Position numbers and translations under genes: made by a program. From CAZPMC01 sp964587755 (lineage in GTDB: Bacteria; Bacillota; Clostridia; Acetivibrionales; DTU013), in the NCBI GenBank assembly GCA_964587755.1, contig CAZPMC010000020.1, positions 1 to 35,738 on the forward strand: 35,738 nt of DNA, read 5' to 3'. Below are positions 35,707 to 35,738 of this stretch, piece after piece. The notes under the pieces were generated by a model. The model saw only the letters and a program-made list of their open reading frames with translations, made no database searches and had not been told where the DNA came from. Position 1 is the stretch's first letter. Each line of letters starts with the position of its first letter.

Positions 35707-35738
35707 ACAGACATCAAACCGAGCGGCTCGAGCCATGT

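Noticed and set aside
1..35738. CRISPR arrays, tRNA or rRNA genes
   Set aside because: No regularly spaced direct repeats, cloverleaf-like or rRNA-like sequence was noticed while reading; a tRNAscan-SE, Infernal and CRISPR-finder run would settle it.

Overview
The window looks like a chromosomal contig from a low-to-moderate GC, spore-forming clostridium. Evidence is spoIVA, a DnaE-type polymerase, strong GGAGG ribosome binding sites, frequent GTG/TTG starts, and a corrinoid-activation gene next to cobT. The gene content would fit the Ruminiclostridium/Acetivibrio-like groups, but no gene here fixes the genus. A 20-N run at 18316-18335 shows it is a draft assembly.

Layout. (1) 1-3550, minus strand: the N-terminal ~1183 residues of a very large secreted adhesin. 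It has a signal peptide, a von Willebrand A domain with a long insertion, and a stack of Cna-B-like repeats carrying the Lys/Glu/Asn triads of isopeptide-bonded pilins. The gene runs off the left edge. Its leader holds a clear cyclic di-GMP-I (GEMM) riboswitch and a competing hairpin just upstream of the ribosome binding site. (2) 3963-8122: an M50B-like membrane protease and ligA, converging with gltX. (3) 8308-10996: cobT and a ferredoxin/ASKHA corrinoid-protein activator, two adjacent B12 genes. (4) 11062-13782: a zinc-ribbon membrane protein that seems to lack any ATG/GTG/TTG start, a DUF2085 membrane protein, 5-formyl-THF cyclo-ligase and a CPBP protease. (5) 13862-15515: a lone large serine recombinase preceded by an overlapping 67-codon ORF. 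(6) 15561-19868: a lipid kinase, spoIVA with its terminator, and a phosphoglucomutase interrupted by the N run. (7) 19914-21740: a Cys-rich orphan protein divergent from an HD-GYP c-di-GMP phosphodiesterase. (8) 21848-34468: dnaE, a DUF2007-like protein, a thioesterase, pgsA-like, mutS2, typA, mltG, then a trmR-trhP pair expected to make 5-methoxyuridine at tRNA position 34. (9) 34480-35738: an AT-richer tail with an ANT(6)-type aminoglycoside adenylyltransferase and two diverged ~38-bp repeats like the end of an insertion sequence.

How the genes work together. Most of the window is ordinary core clostridial genome. The most interesting part is the left end, where a c-di-GMP sensor RNA appears to control a giant isopeptide-stabilised surface adhesin. 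A c-di-GMP-degrading HD-GYP enzyme is encoded about 17 kb away. Other points of interest are the non-canonical start of the zinc-ribbon gene, the solitary serine recombinase, the RACE-cobT pair without a methyltransferase, and the resistance-gene/IS-like right edge.
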